Shown one piece after another: positions 58,601 to 61,128 of a stretch of 62,000 nucleotides of DNA. The position numbers and the translations under genes are program-made. The notes under the pieces were generated by a model. That model was not told the DNA's origin. It worked only from the letters and a program-made list of their open reading frames with translations, and did no database searches. Positions within the stretch are counted from its first letter, which is position 1. Each line of letters begins with the position of its first letter. Source of the DNA: Branchiostoma floridae (lineage: Eukaryota; Chordata; Leptocardii; Amphioxiformes; Branchiostomatidae); contig NC_049988.1 in assembly GCF_000003815.2 (NCBI RefSeq), positions 9,720,985 through 9,782,984 on the forward strand, read 5' to 3'.

Positions 58601-61128
58601 AGTCTGCCAGCACTAATTGCCTTTGTGTAGAATGTATCTCGATCGACTTTCTGCTTACTGCAAAGCCAGTTATGTAATATTCTACTTTTCATGTCACAAA
58701 GGACAGCAAAAAACATTTTTATGTATCAGTCGTAGAGAGTACATTCTACATGTACATACATTTACCAGGGTATTTACCTTCTATGGAAAGATATTGTAAA
58801 ACGTCATTAGCACTTATGTGATAAAGACTTGAATGATTATGAATCATATTAGACTGCAATATTCACAACATAATTATGCAATTGTTGATCCAGCGACTAA
58901 GTGATTCAAACCTCTGCAGTGTATTGTCGTGGGTGTAACACTTAATTTTGTTTCTGTTGACAGATCATTGGCATCCTGACTTCAGCGTACAGGGTAGTGA
59001 AGATTCGCTCCAAGACGGAGTCTCCGTCCATCACCATGGCGACCTACGTCTGGGAGAAGTTCCTGATGTGGGCGGGGTTCAAGTCCCCACCCCAGGGGGA
59101 TGTGCCCAAGGGTCCCAATGTGGTCCCCTCGGTGAGTGGCGACTTCTTAGTGGGATTTGTTGTGTAATATTTCATCATGTTTTCTAAAGTCATTTAGTTT
59201 TCCAGTAGTTTTATGGGTATCCAAGGTGGTTTGGGTGGTAGTGGATATGGCACCCGATATCACTCAAGGGAGGTTTTCACAGTATTTTATCGTCGTGGTG
59301 GAGAGGTCACTAAAATCTGTGAATTCAAAATAAAACTACCCCAATGGTTTCAAGATTTGTGGATAAAGGAAATGTCATTGCAAAACATTAATGTTATGAC
59401 TTCCAATATTGTAGGACTGGTCAATGGATACATGTAGGTATGGTTACCTCCATGAAATGTCATGGAGGTTATATTTTACCCCGCGTTTGTGTGTCTGTCT
59501 GTGTGTTTGTGTGTGTGTGTGTGTGTAAACAAAATAACTCAAGAACGGCTGGGTGGATTGGTTTCATACTTGGTGTGTTGTTAGTGTATGATGAAAGCTG
59601 GAAATGATTAGATTTTGGGCCCCCTAGCGGCTCCCCTTGGTACTGCAGCGCAACTTCCGGTTTTGCTATCTTGGTGTTCTGAACATGCTATGGTCACGAT
59701 TTTTAAGTATTATATAGCTCTTGTGCTCAGGAAGAAGTGACATAAGTTTGGGCCCCCTAGCGTCTAGTTTTGGGATAGCAGGGGCATTTTTGTCAAAAAC
59801 TTCTGACGAAGATAACTCAAGAAGGGAACAACGGATTTTCATGATTTTTGGTATGTAGGTACCTTGGACAATGCTGTACAAGATGATATGCTAATTATGC
59901 AAAGTAGGAGCAAATTTGCATAATTAATGACAACATTCAATCATAGCAGTTTTTCTATGTATCTCTTGTCTTTGACGTGATATGGTCTTGACATTTGGGT
60001 GGTAGATAGCTTTCAGTGTCATGACAAAGTGGAGCAAATTTCAGCCCCCTAACATTTAATTTAGGAACTGCAGGGGCGTTTTTGTCAAGACATTCCAAAG
60101 AGGATAACTGCAGAAAGGATTGACGGATTGGCATCATATTAGGCATGCGGGTACCTTAGGCAAAGATGTTCATAATGATATACATGTTATGCAAATGAGG
60201 ACTTAATTTGCATAATTAATGAGGAAATTGTATAATTCCATTGTTTTCAATAACTGGACTTCAATAAATGTAACACATGTTAATTATGATAGGTGGAATA
60301 TAAGCAGATACTAAATATGGTAATGAGGAACTTTTTTGCATAATTTATGTAAAAATTGCAAAACCGCTTTATGATTAATAATGGGAATTTTATAATTGTG
60401 ACATGTGTACGTTTGTCAATGATGAACAACACCATGCATAAATTATGTTAATGTCTTAGTCATTTGCATGAAATTTACAAAAGCTCTAAATTTTCATGGA
60501 GGTATGAGGTCGCCGAACTCTAGTTATTGTATCAGGCTGTAACTGATGGTTATCCAGGGATTTTCCAAGCTGATAAAATTATTCACAGATATGACTGATG
60601 GACCTGATAACATGTGAAAGAAAACGTTGTAGCTAAAGTAAATGATTATGAGCATATATGATTATCTATTAGCTACTGTGAATTCAGTTACTTTTGCAGT
60701 GGACTTATTTGGCGGTAGGAGAGGAAAGTAGGTCTCACTGTTGTATAACAATCAAAACTTTATTTTACAGTAGTCATGCAAAGGAGACATATTGCAGTGT
60801 CATGAATTTGTGTTGTAGGGGTCATTGTAAAAACTCCAAAAATAAAACAACGGCAGAAGTTTTAAGATTTTCAGTATTGTCCAAATTGGTCCAATGTTCA
60901 CAGTGTTATTCTCTCTCTCTCCAGGAGTACACAATGGCAGAGTTTGAGTACCAGGTTGACGAGTTGTTCTTCCGTATGAACGCCATCTGTAGCCAGGAGG
61001 GCATCCTGGACAAGCCGTGCTCGTGTTACGACATTGACGTGTTCTATGGGGTAGGGGACGATGGCATTTCTAGTGGTGGTTCCGAGGTGAGCGGGGGCAA
61101 GGTCTTCTCTGGAGCCGCTTTCTTCTAA
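2892..61128 (+). CDS. Polycystin-1-like receptor-channel, about 59 coding exons
   Basis: I traced a single gene by canonical splice sites and phase matching. Excluding one exon on a misplaced contig (24709-25529), the exons sum to 9,942 nt, an exact multiple of three, encoding 3,313 residues. Domain order: signal peptide, WSC (about residues 30-120), at least nine PKD repeats (about 120-975), REJ (about 975-1650) with an acidic insert (about 1255-1480), GAIN and GPS (about 1660-2110, predicted cleavage L2102/T2103), TM1, PLAT (about 2180-2300), then TM2-TM11 with a TOP-type extracellular domain between TM6 and TM7. Eleven membrane segments plus REJ, GPS and PLAT are the hallmark of the polycystin-1 family, and a WSC domain next to PKD repeats occurs in vertebrate PKD1. 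I saw no leucine-rich repeats, C-type lectin or LDL-A exons, so PKD1 versus PKD1L1-type orthology stays open. Likely role: mechanosensory or chemosensory ciliary membrane protein pairing with a polycystin-2-type subunit. Residue numbers here and below omit the misplaced exon. Confidence 0.93.
8459..8950. repeat. Dispersed repeat, copy 1 (related to 59448-60530)
   Basis: Starts with a short hairpin (CCTTCGGAAAGAAGG) followed by TTATGTTACTG, a GT-rich stretch and the phrase ATAACTCAAGAA. It carries blocks such as GGGTGTTTCAGTTGCAG and TTGGACCCCTAGTGA and ends near GGTATGAGGTCATGGAACTC. The same ordered blocks recur in intron 58 at 59448-60530, where the end reads GGTATGAGGTCGCCGAACTC. No coding capacity was seen, so I treat it as a non-autonomous dispersed repeat. 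Boundaries are approximate. Confidence 0.65.
9557..9738. mobile_element. MITE family A, copy 1 (TA-CTGTAAATG ends)
   Basis: Terminal inverted repeats CTGTAAATGGATTAA... and ...CATTTACAG are flanked by TA on both sides (9557-9558 and 9737-9738). The interior is a run of inverted blocks based on TTCGCGG and CCGCGAA. Related copies lie at 10024-10121, 42002-42211 and about 58345-58520 in this window. The TA flanks suggest a TA-target DNA transposon. No transposase is encoded. Confidence 0.8.
10024..10121. mobile_element. MITE family A, copy 2, interrupted at its right end
   Basis: The left end TACTGTAAATGCATTTAAG is intact. The mirror-image right end breaks off after CTTAAATGCATTTA at 10121, exactly where the next transposon begins. 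The sequence after that transposon resumes with TTAGAGTAGTACT at 11313, resembling the expected ending TTACAGTACT. This is read as nested insertion into the MITE end. Confidence 0.7.
10122..11312. mobile_element. Non-autonomous DNA transposon with TTA target duplication (PIF/Harbinger-like)
   Basis: The element begins GACCCCGTTCACATGGG and ends CATGTGAACAGGGTC. The inverted ends stay similar for more than 50 bases (AACTCACTTGC and AATCGGATTCC blocks mirrored). It is flanked by TTA at 10119-10121 and 11313-11315, the duplication typical of PIF/Harbinger elements. The inside is rich in ATTGGATT and AATCCGAT repeats. An unrecognised 227-codon frame (10217-10900) lies inside but shows no transposase signature, so I treat the element as non-autonomous. 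Confidence 0.75.
12362..12461. other. Assembly gap (100 N)
   Basis: A run of exactly 100 N, the usual placeholder for a gap of unknown size, lying inside intron 1. Confidence 0.99.
13615..13690. repeat. Fragment of GGCCTAGG-ended repeat
   Basis: TTAGGCCTAGGGAAAAAAAA followed by TGTTTCCTGTTTCCCTACCT matches the inverted ends of the repeat that fills most of the intron at 34933-35442. Only one end is present here, so this is a truncated copy. Confidence 0.55.
14753..14873 (+). CDS. Exon 2: WSC domain, first part
   Basis: Begins in phase 1 after TTTGCAG and ends in phase 2 before GTAAGG. It encodes VADWYQGCYLDDAV, then cysteines in GDCD, ADCSRAC and HRLG. The GCY...C...C...LGY spacing is the N-terminal half of a WSC carbohydrate-binding domain, known from polycystin-1 and fungal stress sensors. 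The split codon completes the glycine of the LGYRYAG motif in the exon at 23072. Confidence 0.85.
15988..16544. mobile_element. Inverted-repeat element with CATGCCCGTAGCCAGG ends
   Basis: The left end CATGCCCGTAGCCAGG is mirrored by CCTGGCTACGGGCATG at 16529-16544, both next to C/G runs of GAACCCCCC type. The inside carries two diverged tandem units, around 16170-16240 and 16365-16430, sharing ATGCAGGA, ATGGC.TTTCAGAGGGTC and CCCCCGGA blocks. No transposase is seen. The 168-codon frame across it is made from repeat sequence and is not annotated. Confidence 0.7.
18119..18238 (-). pseudogene. 5S rRNA-derived sequence (5S pseudogene or SINE head)
   Basis: On the minus strand the block aligns end to end with animal 5S rRNA. 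The hallmark C-box region reads CTTGGATGGGAGACC, followed by a diverged loop and GCTGTAGCCT at the 3' end; upstream are CCCGATCC, GGAAGATAAGCAACG and CCTAGTCCGGTCAGC in 5S order. Changes in stems and around the A box make a working 5S gene unlikely. A retroposed 5S copy or the head of a 5S-type (SINE3-like) element fits better. The neighbouring 18240-18440 also holds GGGACTCAAACCC, a tRNA-like B box in reverse, which hints at a composite repeat. Confidence 0.7.
19678..19991 (-). CDS. Possible antisense exon, unrecognised Cys-rich product
   Basis: On the minus strand a good 3' splice site (ATTTTTTGTCAG) ends at 19992, followed by about 104 open codons ending in a stop at 19678. The peptide has spaced cysteines (CHDLYD, SATCDICTNHP) and an ordered, non-repetitive composition (LQAWQQHTYMLPDPHITLDW), unlike the low-complexity frames nearby. 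I do not recognise a family. It could be the last exon of a gene nested in intron 2, a decayed gene fragment, or chance. I found no convincing upstream exon on that strand. Confidence 0.3.
21220..21405. repeat. Long imperfect palindrome
   Basis: CTCGGACCTGGTCGTGG near 21282 is mirrored by CACACGACCAGGTCCGAGG. The flanking arms also mirror (AAACACTGTTTTCCTCAAG against TTTTGAGGAACAATG). The whole block could fold into one hairpin, as small foldback transposons do. No target duplication was identified. Confidence 0.55.
23072..23167 (+). CDS. Exon 3: WSC domain, middle part
   Basis: Starts after TTTCAG in phase 2 and reads GYRYAGLQGGDQCSCTNN then TTQDQCNIQ, the core WSC motif (GY.YAG...G..C.C...). 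It ends in phase 2 before GTAAGT. The unfinished CA codon is completed by the A that opens the exon at 26068, giving QCPDDINQRCGGN, the expected C-terminal end of a WSC domain. This skips the PKD exon at 24709-25529. Confidence 0.88.
23168..24567 (+). other. Intron sequence before the gap
   Basis: No exon or named repeat recognised. The open frame at 23285-23716 is rich in simple His and Ser codons, with no splice or family support. Confidence 0.5.
24568..24667. other. Assembly gap (100 N)
   Basis: Exactly 100 N. It is the left boundary of the small contig 24668-25921. Confidence 0.99.
24709..25529 (+). CDS. PKD-repeat exon on a misplaced contig, with a frameshift
   Basis: Encodes roughly 270 residues of PKD repeats: NITVHYAEHTGPVTVEWD, VFTVPGTYTV, VPISGLTLATD, FELPGTVNVTVTVSN, then a third unit with VQEPVLAVQL and QFTTAGLHSVVVTVYN, ending ISGVEVEM. 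The donor at 25530 (GTAATA) leaves phase 1. The reading frame breaks at 24788-24796. The sequence reads DGSLLF then a stop, while the continuing frame resumes NTTSDEGTIEHVF; a run of four T where three would keep the frame open explains this. The left boundary is uncertain because the AG at 24683-24684 is followed in frame by TGA, so the AG at 24708 is used here. The exon interrupts the WSC domain and so belongs elsewhere, probably near the gap at 26840-26939. Confidence 0.7.
25922..26021. other. Assembly gap (100 N)
   Basis: Exactly 100 N, the right boundary of the 1,254-base contig 24668-25921. Confidence 0.99.
26068..26805 (+). CDS. Exons 26068-26246 and 26650-26805: WSC end and first PKD repeat
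   Basis: The first exon opens with CPDDINQRCGG, which closes the WSC domain, then LDVFSVDGPYILEASLSP begins a PKD repeat. It ends in phase 1 before GTAAGG. The second exon continues GLPSYN, YVDYSWSYGDGQ (the W.YGDG signature of PKD repeats) and HQYASVGEYTI, ending in phase 1 before GTAAGT. The next available exon (28451) is phase-compatible. However, joining them directly would drop the last strand of this PKD fold, so at least one exon is probably missing in or near the gap at 26840. Confidence 0.85.
26840..26939. other. Assembly gap (100 N)
   Basis: Exactly 100 N inside the intron between exons 26805 and 28451. It is the most likely true home of the PKD-bearing contig now at 24668-25921. 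Confidence 0.99.
27301..28390. mobile_element. 1.1 kb TA-flanked inverted-repeat transposon
   Basis: The left end TAACGTAAGGTTACCAGTTT is mirrored by AAACTGGTAACCTTACGTTA at the right end (28371-28390). TA at both outermost positions fits a TA target-site duplication. A second, inner pair also mirrors (CAGTTTACGGTCACTTG near 27332 against CAACTGACCGTAAATTG near 28160), so the ends carry subterminal repeats. No transposase was recognised; frames at 27508-28007 are not protein-like. It lies in the intron before the 28451 exon. Confidence 0.85.
28451..29531 (+). CDS. Exons 28451-28661, 28968-29120, 29426-29531: PKD repeats
   Basis: The first two exons give one PKD repeat: VGQAVDFTVVFPSGW, TVGYGDN, then RWNHAYTSAGLFQLVVNL and FSYVSVQEPIRNLHVEG. 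The third begins the next repeat (SQTWRAVSDSGTAVVYRWIL). Phases are 1-2, 2-2 and 2-0. Donors are GTACTA, GTAAAG and GTGAGT. GT and TGA microsatellites occupy the first intron (about 28704-28770 and 28912-28936). Confidence 0.88.
28704..28936. repeat. Microsatellites: GT/GTCT tract and ATG tract
   Basis: A long GTGTGT and TCTGTCTG tract lies at about 28704-28790. A run of eight ATG-type triplets lies at about 28911-28936, directly upstream of the polypyrimidine tract of the 28968 exon. They explain the long low-complexity open frames here. Confidence 0.85.
29660..30868 (+). CDS. Exons 29660-30243 and 30486-30868: PKD repeats
   Basis: A 584-nt exon starts VSHTYSTSATYPLELFASNG, closing one PKD repeat. 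It then encodes a full repeat (VDISVNPVLQGEECDI, FDVDFADGT, HTYPNVGEYLISVNASN) and opens another (IAGLQLIVQDGQ, LTFTWMY). The next exon finishes that repeat (YFNSPGTYTVTVNVN) and begins a further one with FIFDFGDGTGT and NHAFRQ. Phases are 0-2 and 2-1. N-glycosylation sequons (NHT, NAS, NSS) fit an extracellular location. Confidence 0.9.
31183..31866 (+). CDS. Exons 31183-31410 and 31747-31866: PKD repeats
   Basis: The first exon ends one PKD fold (VGNYSVSVVAINELNNVST) and opens the next (FGLLLESELYLTPHGN, VTVDWAMGDQTD). The second finishes it with LTVRHTYRERGDYTVTVVAS and LEATADVKVLG. Both introns are phase 1, and exon junctions fall just before the G strand of the fold, a recurring pattern in this gene. 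Confidence 0.9.
32337..33947 (+). CDS. Exons 32337-32505, 33089-33328, 33815-33947: last PKD repeats and start of REJ
   Basis: Encodes a PKD repeat (GVEMSLGGSLFPAYQDV, WYRWHLGNGET, then FTVYVTAGNEV) and a final one (LPVELRLIRYDTS, FTWDFGDNITV, HTYSRPGEYVAKVTVTN). The third exon then gives VTDMCSPPDVSILGAPRIQ, whose C-P-P-D-V opening marks the start of a REJ module. Phases are 1-2, 2-2 and 2-0. Confidence 0.9.
34147..36219 (+). CDS. Exons 34147-34353, 34754-34932, 35443-35691, 36062-36219: REJ module, N-terminal part
   Basis: REJ (receptor for egg jelly) features in order: ESSIFISCNATPVATFQW, FHLKVQMNGTIVYS, LTVDGGNSLDPDFPDS, YNWTCYVLGSPDTPCF, VSKDSREAVTSQV, then LQIDCPQCTAGTVN and DFLWQLFKVSEENHF. 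The paired cysteines and the G.SLDPD and Y.W.C motifs are diagnostic. REJ domains sit extracellularly in polycystin-1 and in sea-urchin sperm receptors. The first intron uses a GC donor (AAG/GCAAGT at 34354), keeping the frame open into the exon at 34754; reading through instead reaches a stop within 14 codons. Confidence 0.92.
34396..34705 (+). mobile_element. tRNA-derived SINE
   Basis: The head resembles a tRNA gene: an A box TAGCCGAGTGG at 34406-34416 fits TRGYNNARNNG, and a B-box-like GTGATTCTGATCC follows at about 34446. A tRNA-unrelated body comes next, ending near GACATTAAAGAG. The pol III promoter order on the plus strand gives the orientation. It fills most of the GC-AG intron 34354-34753. 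The right boundary is approximate. Confidence 0.65.
34936..35315. mobile_element. Inverted-repeat element with AGGCCTAGGAAAAA ends
   Basis: AGGCCTAGGAAAAAAATGTTG at the left is mirrored by CAACATAATTTTTCCTAGGCCT at the right. Inner blocks are also mirrored (TAGGGTCAGTAGGTAGGG against a TAGGGTCAGCAGGAAGGTAGGG-type block, together with TGTTTC tracts). Its left end begins only three bases after the exon end at 34932, so the donor GTAAGG overlaps the element edge. A truncated relative lies at about 13615. Confidence 0.7.
36374..36556. repeat. Intronic dispersed repeat, copy 1
   Basis: The roughly 180-base stretch from GTGTTACAAGTGCACTTAAG to CACCACCTGTCTTTAG recurs at 39281-39460 in the same orientation, with about four of five positions matching by eye (shared CAAGCATATGCTCT, TTTGTATCATTAGTTTCT). 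It is either a duplicated intron piece or a dispersed non-autonomous element. Confidence 0.75.
36634..38453 (+). CDS. Exons 36634-36810, 37177-37389, 37792-37956, 38280-38453: acidic Gly/Pro/Thr-rich insert in the REJ region
   Basis: Four consecutive phase 1-1 exons. The first carries CVAPDGSNYQPIMGPNG and a Thr/Glu-rich stretch. The next two are dominated by Gly, Asp, Pro and Thr (FAPLPGGSFPGSDSFDPF, EGGGGDSDRDQG, TTTLATTPGITQAPPP, DRPDWVDRPPGG). The fourth has QCVLCPGGSGQSGGEGDD, then returns to the ordered REJ sequence (VVSKYDHALPLIDKATT). Because every exon is phase 1-1, any could be skipped without breaking the frame. The segment looks disordered and possibly O-glycosylated, and would act as a spacer or acidic loop. 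It is far from any motif I can name. Confidence 0.85.
38821..40784 (+). CDS. Exons 38821-38907, 39532-39677, 40143-40275, 40667-40784: REJ module, C-terminal part
   Basis: Reads IRGRSLVIAAHTLMEGRIYA, SAQTLGMTPQRTGLARVYFT, VNEGPSLGRCTIRPDTGVEM, LFTVFCLQWKDN, GPLVYEIEQSVGDKDGAR, and VYIHVSIKNSLGAVTQVC. The G..C.I.P..G....T.F...C..W.D motif is the conserved core of REJ domains in polycystin-1 and PKDREJ. Phases are 1-1, 1-0, 0-1 and 1-2. Its end (VRVEPKINVNS) leads into the GAIN-like helical region. Confidence 0.92.
39106..39537. repeat. Duplicated intron end with decoy acceptor; repeat copy 2 (39281-39460)
   Basis: The motif TTGCAGCCCTGCAAATAAA occurs three times (39108, 39242, 39462). Two copies run on to CCACCTCTTG..TATTTTCAGGCATGACT, at 39155-39184 and 39509-39539. 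The second is the true acceptor and first bases of the 39532 exon; the first is a duplicated decoy with AG at 39175-39176. Between them lies the second copy of the dispersed repeat also found at 36374-36556. Confidence 0.8.
40954..41476. mobile_element. TTAA-flanked MITE
   Basis: The left end TTAAAGGGGCATTCCACTCC is the exact mirror of GGAGTGGAATGCCCCTTTAA at the right end. TTAA at both edges (40954-40957 and 41473-41476) is consistent with a TTAA target duplication as in piggyBac-type elements, though the ends are palindromic there and a TA duplication is possible. The interior has no coding signal. It lies in the intron 40785-41735. Confidence 0.85.
41736..44856 (+). CDS. Exons 41736-42000, 42337-42570, 43131-43385, 43687-43803, 44246-44394, 44756-44856: GAIN-like region before the GPS
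   Basis: About 373 residues, first helical and then strand-rich, between REJ and GPS. Helical stretches: FVYSGNMAAAQQFVQIAAAI, QTSSAIATVTEASNELETEA, LLDITADRLTTF, IIAATLEEAVTTEMEAAKRD. Later parts: TATTHLSVNNLQVTTGDGQF, SSEVVSLSLSTCEGDDL, NVSVDNLSQSLHVSVRLR and WEKVYRYSTRTLTMFLPP. This matches the layout of GAIN domains, which fold around the GPS and catalyse self-cleavage in adhesion GPCRs and polycystin-1. Most introns are phase 0. The donor at 42001 (GTACTG) is the edge of a family A MITE. Confidence 0.88.
42002..42211. mobile_element. MITE family A, copy 3, starting at the splice donor
   Basis: TACTGTAAATGCATTTAAGTTCGCGG starts at 42002, one base after the exon end (42000). The exon's donor GTACTG therefore consists of a host G, the TA duplication and the transposon's own CTG. 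Internal mirrored TTCGCGG, CCGCAAA and CCACCGCC blocks match the other copies. The right end has diverged (GACAGTTT near 42211). Confidence 0.75.
42700..43071. mobile_element. Foldback element, near-complete hairpin
   Basis: ACAAAATAAAGCGCTTACCAACAA (split here as left arm 42724-42747) is mirrored by the right arm around 43022-43045 (TTGTTGGTAAGCGC, TTTATTTTGTG). Mirroring continues through AACTCTATAT on the outside and AAGGTGCTT/AAGCACCTT and GACCCTTTG on the inside. The two halves pair over most of about 370 bases around a centre near 42885. It is typical of palindromic non-autonomous transposons. It lies in the intron 42571-43130. Confidence 0.8.
45272..45554 (+). CDS. Exon 45272-45554: GPS self-cleavage motif
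   Basis: Encodes ETGLYYIGLLDAEFDRKPY, FRLWWGECLYWDETND, LWSGEGCAPRQDST and HCSCNHLTAFGGGFQAS. The C..W......W...GC.......C.CNHLT pattern is a complete GPS: four cysteines, the two tryptophans and the HLT cleavage tripeptide are all present. Cleavage is predicted between L (codon 45481-45483) and T (45484-45486), residues 2102/2103. By family knowledge this yields an extracellular subunit that stays bound to the membrane part. The exon is phase 1-2 and GC-rich compared with its introns. Confidence 0.95.
45929..47324 (+). CDS. Exons 45929-46136, 46404-46510, 47108-47324: TM1 and PLAT/LH2 domain
   Basis: The first exon holds TM1 (VTFSLIITIFGVYLILLFCC) followed by a basic cytosolic stretch (YRADKHDAKKEG). 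The PLAT domain then runs WYEVTVETGFRPGASTSAK, VCLVIYGEDGTSETRELS, RALFERNSRDIFIVS, LGPLWKVQVWHDNSG, SWYLSRIIVRDLHSNYAWY and FPCEQWLAVEYEDG. This is a full eight-strand PLAT core, with the G..G.S, W.L..I.V.D and C..WL motifs of polycystin-1 and lipoxygenase-type domains. PLAT binds lipids or proteins at the inner membrane face and has been implicated in polycystin-1 trafficking. Phases are 2-0, 0-2 and 2-0. Confidence 0.95.
47775..48412 (+). CDS. Exons 47775-47948 and 48293-48412: TM2 and TM3
   Basis: After DYHLWLSIYTRPSYIKFSRV the first exon encodes TM2 (LTVCLSLLLSYCCINAAWYH). The second encodes LGLIDVSLRSIIVGALTALV and VLPIHLGIVFLFRRSK (TM3 followed by basic residues). The S.YTRP..S.FTR-like lead-in before TM2 is conserved in polycystin-1 proteins. 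Both exons are phase 0-0. Confidence 0.93.
48598..50056. mobile_element. 1.46 kb TA-flanked inverted-repeat transposon
   Basis: The left end TACCGTATTTCTTCTAATAA is mirrored by TTAATGAAAGAAATACGGTA at the right end. Both continue inward with GTGCGCGGTTTA-type blocks and a second GTGCGC / GCGCAC pair. Flanking TA fits a TA target duplication. It occupies most of the intron 48413-50215. Open frames inside (about 48984-49304) do not resemble a transposase. Confidence 0.85.
50216..51963 (+). CDS. Exons 50216-50291, 51149-51303, 51690-51963: long cytosolic loop between TM3 and TM4
   Basis: The loop opens with basic VRRARKVQADKEF, then WSPTFYSDQGTIETVM and INWTALQKWAQKTWDKKY. A 274-nt exon follows of Ser, His, Gln and Gly repeats (SHAGSQADTQASSSHDSQ, HSEHSGSQQSVQLPP, FEDYHSQDKHKHHG, STHSSDTGSLHTET). 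It is probably disordered, with many Ser/Thr sites and a His cluster. Human polycystin-1 also has a long loop at this position, but I see no shared motif. Phases are 0-1, 1-0 and 0-1. Confidence 0.88.
52113..53436 (+). CDS. Exons 52113-52245, 52459-52543, 52920-53108, 53318-53436: TM4, TM5 and following cytosolic loop
   Basis: TM4 is YVAWAACVVIVLLSGMVTIL, preceded by the basic-proline RKIFLPPWCR motif typical of this family. TM5 spans an exon junction (SIRWLQSLFFSLMQSIFLTQ, PLLVAVVTLYISW). A charged loop follows: RERHNNRALDYRDSDDSSYD, SSELRRKIHAPKP, IQARQRSRYLRFARPPQDTQ and KQEKLLSEGI. The W..S......Q.....P........ arrangement of TM5 and the R.....Y.R.......L loop match polycystin-1 proteins. 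Phases are 1-2, 2-0, 0-0 and 0-2. Confidence 0.93.
53838..56583 (+). CDS. Exons 53838-53948, 54218-54338, 54655-54735, 55232-55419, 56034-56147, 56463-56583: TM6 and extracellular TOP/polycystin domain
   Basis: TM6 (WLYGTLFVLMMLIAYSRV) corresponds to S1 of the channel unit. The extracellular domain follows: IKSVDEWWRWSQGHLLDHMY, QGGTFDGGSVLLGEVTLRQL, RVTEETCVVPPQYSSHLPQL, SSRHSGHFSYYHGGGYVV, QQWIDEKTRGVAVEFSYYNP, TVSLLLELPSLGGAYTLP. The GG..L.G...LRQLRV, Y.GGGY and W.D..TR.V.VEF..YN motifs are the strongest family signature in the window and define a polycystin (TOP) domain. Introns alternate phases 2 and 0. A TAG microsatellite lies at 55589-55740. Confidence 0.95.
55589..55740. repeat. (TAG)n microsatellite, two blocks with duplicated flank
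   Basis: Tracts of TAG at about 55589-55650 and 55683-55722 are each followed by AGAGACAT.CACTTAATTAAGTTACCC. Tract plus flank is therefore duplicated in tandem, giving a minisatellite of roughly 80 bases within intron 55420-56033. Confidence 0.85.
56745..59131 (+). CDS. Exons 56745-56846, 57010-57150, 57510-57644, 58107-58328, 58964-59131: TM7-TM11, channel core
   Basis: TM7 reads YNYFIMACELVMLAVVLYT, TM8 LSVILVAVSYFGCCVYRFVI, TM9 VVSALAGLMLLLLMLKMLHL then LRFYSIF, TM10 LWLLSLLVAFSHLGTLLFG, and TM11 LGLYLAAFFALVMVLLLGLI then IGILTSAYR. The re-entrant pore region between TM10 and TM11 reads FWLTLQTLCHTAVGHQQLD. In polycystin-2 channels the filter is L-G-D; here the matching place holds V-G-H, consistent with polycystin-1 subunits having a modified pore. 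The loop after TM7 has CEAMNEKRGCYCNPWHWLQ. All five exons are phase 0-0. The last adds a cytosolic tail with KIRSKTESPSITMATYVWEK. Confidence 0.95.
58345..58520. mobile_element. MITE family A, copy 4
   Basis: Mirrored TTTAATTTCGCGG and CCGCGAACATT blocks, with the intact right end CATTTACAGTA (TA at 58519-58520), match the other three copies. The left end is diverged but starts about 15-20 bases after the splice donor at 58329, so this copy too lies at the start of an intron. Confidence 0.75.
59448..60530. repeat. Dispersed repeat, copy 2, with internal tandem units
   Basis: Begins with a hairpin (ACCTCCATGAAATGTCATGGAGGT), then a GT tract, and ends GGAGGTATGAGGTCGCCGAACTC. Inside, a unit of about 270 bases occurs at least twice (around 59690-59930 and 59980-60230), each with GCAGGGGC.TTTTTGTCAA, ATAACT, GGTACCTT and TTTGCATAATTAATGA. 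The copy at 8459-8950 shares the order. No coding frame was seen. It fills most of intron 59132-60924. Confidence 0.75.
60925..61128 (+). CDS. Exon 60925-61128: cytosolic C-terminus (last exon in window)
   Basis: Starts after CTCTCCAG in phase 0: EYTMAEFEYQVDELFFRMNA, then CSQEGILDKPCSCYDIDVF, YGVGDDGISSGGSE, VSGGKVFSGAAFF and TAA at 61126-61128. The heptad-like FEYQVDELFFRM matches the start of the C-terminal coiled coil by which polycystin-1 proteins bind polycystin-2. It is unusually short, and a strong donor (GAG/GTGAGC at 61087) lies in phase 0 inside it. I found no AATAAA or ATTAAA in the next 870 bases. The protein may therefore continue in exons beyond the window, with the stop here belonging to an alternative or retained-intron form. 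Confidence 0.75.
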   Translation, partial: EYTMAEFEYQVDELFFRMNAICSQEGILDKPCSCYDIDVFYGVGDDGISSGGSEVSGGKVFSGAAFF

